Assembly: GCA_900542795.1 (NCBI GenBank)
Contig: UQPD01000013.1
Span: 1 to 27,158, forward strand
From: an uncultured Prevotella sp.
GTDB taxonomy: Bacteria; Bacteroidota; Bacteroidia; Bacteroidales; Bacteroidaceae
Length of the DNA: 27,158 bases
Direction: 5' to 3'
Numbering within the stretch: the stretch's first letter is position 1; every line of letters starts with the position of its first letter. Positions 26,601-27,158 of the stretch are shown here, one piece after another. The notes beneath the pieces were generated by a model. It was given only the letters and a program-made list of their open reading frames with translations. It searched no databases and was not told the DNA's origin. The translations under genes and the position numbers were made by a program.

Positions 26601-26940
26601 CCTTTGTAGCTTTACCATAAGCCACTACGTATGCTTCGCCAAGTGTCTGTTCGTTGTCTTTGAGCGTTACCTGCATATTGGCAGACACGCTGACGGTTTG
26701 AGTTCCCATACCGAAGTAGCTAAAGGTAATCTGCTTAGCGTTAGAAGGAATGTTCTTCAAACTGAAGTTACCGTTGGCGTCGGTCTTGGTCTTAATTTGT
26801 GAACCTTTTACATGTACAGTAGCGCCGGCTATCGGTGCACCGTTGGTGTCGAGCACACGACCAGTCACGCGCTTCTGGGCTGAAGCAGTGGCTGCAGTCA
26901 TCAGCAGCGCTGCTCCCATGAGCACTAACTTTTTGTTCAT
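23680..26940 (-). CDS. SusC/RagA-family TonB-dependent outer-membrane transporter
   Basis: A 1086-residue TonB-linked transporter forming the barrel under the SusD lid. It has a signal peptide cleaved near A21-Q22 (ATASA-Q), then a carboxypeptidase-regulatory-like beta-sandwich (about 23-100). The plug (about 105-235) has the family motifs VVDGMPY and YGSRGANGVIIISTKKGK. The rest is the 22-strand barrel, ending in the aromatic SFTVGLKFNF expected for BAM insertion. Length is normal. No N-terminal secretin/TonB signalling extension is present, so anti-sigma control is unlikely. The gene heads a two-gene operon; regulators would lie upstream, past the artificial contig end. Confidence 0.96.
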   Translation of the reverse strand: MNKKLVLMGAALLMTAATASAQKRVTGRVLDTNGAPIAGATVHVKGSQIKTKTDANGNFSLKNIPSNAKQITFSYFGMGTQTVSVSANMQVTLKDNEQTLGEAYVVAYGKATKASFTGAAAKIKGDVVENKATTEVTSALAGEVAGVQIMQSDGNPGANSSIVMRGIGSVNAAASPLIVVDGMPYAGDLSSIDPKDIESLDLMKDATATALYGSRGANGVIIISTKKGKAGKLSIGADVKYSVSGRWLPTYDVIKSPERFVELSWESLKNNFMKQGATEEQAIGAASAALFDDQNGGIPSIYNMWNADGANLIDPATGRFNSGITRKYNPDSWEDELFRTGQKVDAGVNLTGGTDRIKTYTSVGFTKDKGYLVGADYRRFTARSNMDLQITNWLKGSTSLSYANSRQNKSVQNENVSNNAMNFINSMPYLYPVFQRDANGNRIPDAYVGGYKYDYGMENGRPAYPNVNPAGSANLDINQTDADQFTGNGQLEASFLNDFKLTAGLGYMYLHSNNNVVTNPFYGDSEGNGIYENTSAISRQVVGNQILSWKHTYKDTHSFNAFVGHESTWTDNQIAYGSKKNLVRANGLTFGNAVVYQNLTGYNYGYSLDSWFGQLSYDYAEKYFINGALRADGSSRFAKGNRWGTFGSVGAAWNVTKEDFLRDVSWLRNLKLKASWGVTGNQSLNDDSALGLGISAYYPYTDMYTILNVNDKASFVFNRKGNKDLTWEKTQNVNVGVEFNIAGIVEGEVDYFNRLTSDMLFLRSTALSQGYASIPVNDGKMRNAGVEFNLTAHAVKTKDVSLDIRLNGSHYKNSIVELPMDGESGNRMDFYQYTSRFTWVKGGSIYDFYLPTYKGVDSETGYALYKTLNAVDAAGNVLQENVTDVELYKKNHKGEQYSLVEGTPTSDWTEAASDFVGKSATPKLTGGFGFDLRVKDFSLSTTFTYSLGGYAYDYVYARLMGDGELGTHNWHKDMENRWSKAGDVTDVPALTNGTKFGKYANARSTRFLTKRNYLQLSNIRLAYNFPESLTSRLGGMHGAQIYATGENLFLLSARKGFMPGTTSDGMTSDTQYLPSSSFTVGLKFNF

Positions 26941-27132
26941 AATCTAACCGTTTTTTATTTTAATGTTTGTTTGTATCAAGTAAGATTGTGAAAGGGAGTT
27001 TTGTGTTGTGTTGTATTTACTTTTATCCTCCCTAATCTAACAGAATAACGAAAAAGAAAGCTATTCTGTTGTTTTTGGTTGCATTTTGTTGAGAAAAACA
27101 TATCAAATAAAGATTTTTGTCTTCTCTACGGC
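26941..27132 (-). promoter_or_regulatory. Upstream leader of susC, truncated by the contig end
   Basis: This 192-bp stretch contains no gene. It holds one inverted repeat, AACAGAATA (27039-27047) with TATTCTGTT (27062-27070), about 100 bp before the susC start. I see no convincing -33/-7 pair in either half. A long A/T-rich leader with a hairpin is common before susC genes and may bind a regulator or small RNA, but nothing here shows that directly. Confidence 0.4.
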
Positions 27133-27158
27133 CTGTCTCTTATACACATCTCCGAGCC
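27133..27158 (-). other. Residual Nextera mosaic end and adapter (not biological)
   Basis: The last 26 bases start with the complement of the Tn5 mosaic end (CTGTCTCTTATACACATCT, 27133-27151) and continue with CCGAGCC of the read-2 adapter. It is the mirror of the adapter at 1-47. Confidence 0.98.

Overview
The window reads as one complete metagenomic or isolate contig from a Bacteroidales bacterium, most probably Prevotellaceae. The reasons are a SusC/SusD outer-membrane pair, A-rich leaders instead of Shine-Dalgarno sites before most genes, a TAnnTTTG-type -7 element, and a thymidine kinase and ThrE-family exporter of the Bacteroidales type. No ribosomal RNA or marker gene is present to fix the genus. 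Both ends carry Illumina Nextera adapter sequence (1-47 and 27133-27158), so only 48-27132 is biological and the two ends are not natural boundaries.

Positions 48-17493 hold a same-strand defence-type locus. It starts with the tail of an XRE-type regulator (to 148) and a leader with three small hairpins. Then come five closely spaced genes: a SNF2-type helicase resembling DrmD of class 1 DISARM (304-3096); a 1649-residue Eco57I/PglX/DrmMI-like adenine methyltransferase (3123-8072); a self-inhibited Fic protein with a C-terminal winged helix (8112-9170); a 2050-residue DEAD-box helicase with MZB/DUF1998 and a nuclease-like tail, resembling DruE of Druantia (9193-15345); and a RelE-like/UvrD-like helicase fusion (15370-17493). 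Gaps of 22-39 bp suggest one operon. The set mixes DISARM, Druantia and toxin-like parts and matches no canonical system that I can name. A plausible but unproven model is self-marking by the methyltransferase, sensing and translocation by three helicases, and an effector in the giant helicase tail, the RelE-like domain or Fic.

The methyltransferase gene also carries two clusters of near-perfect DNA palindromes inside its open frame (6505-6600 and 7245-7342). They lie over what look like conserved protein motifs in the presumed target-recognition half.

From 17494 to 27132 the window looks like ordinary chromosome: a palindrome-rich spacer, a SulP anion transporter (17858-19549), a convergent spacer with a strong terminator and 22-bp repeats, then on the minus strand thymidine kinase, a ThrE-family exporter, and a SusD/SusC nutrient-uptake pair with its own terminator. 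SusC is the last gene; any regulator or glycan enzymes of that locus would lie beyond the artificial contig end.
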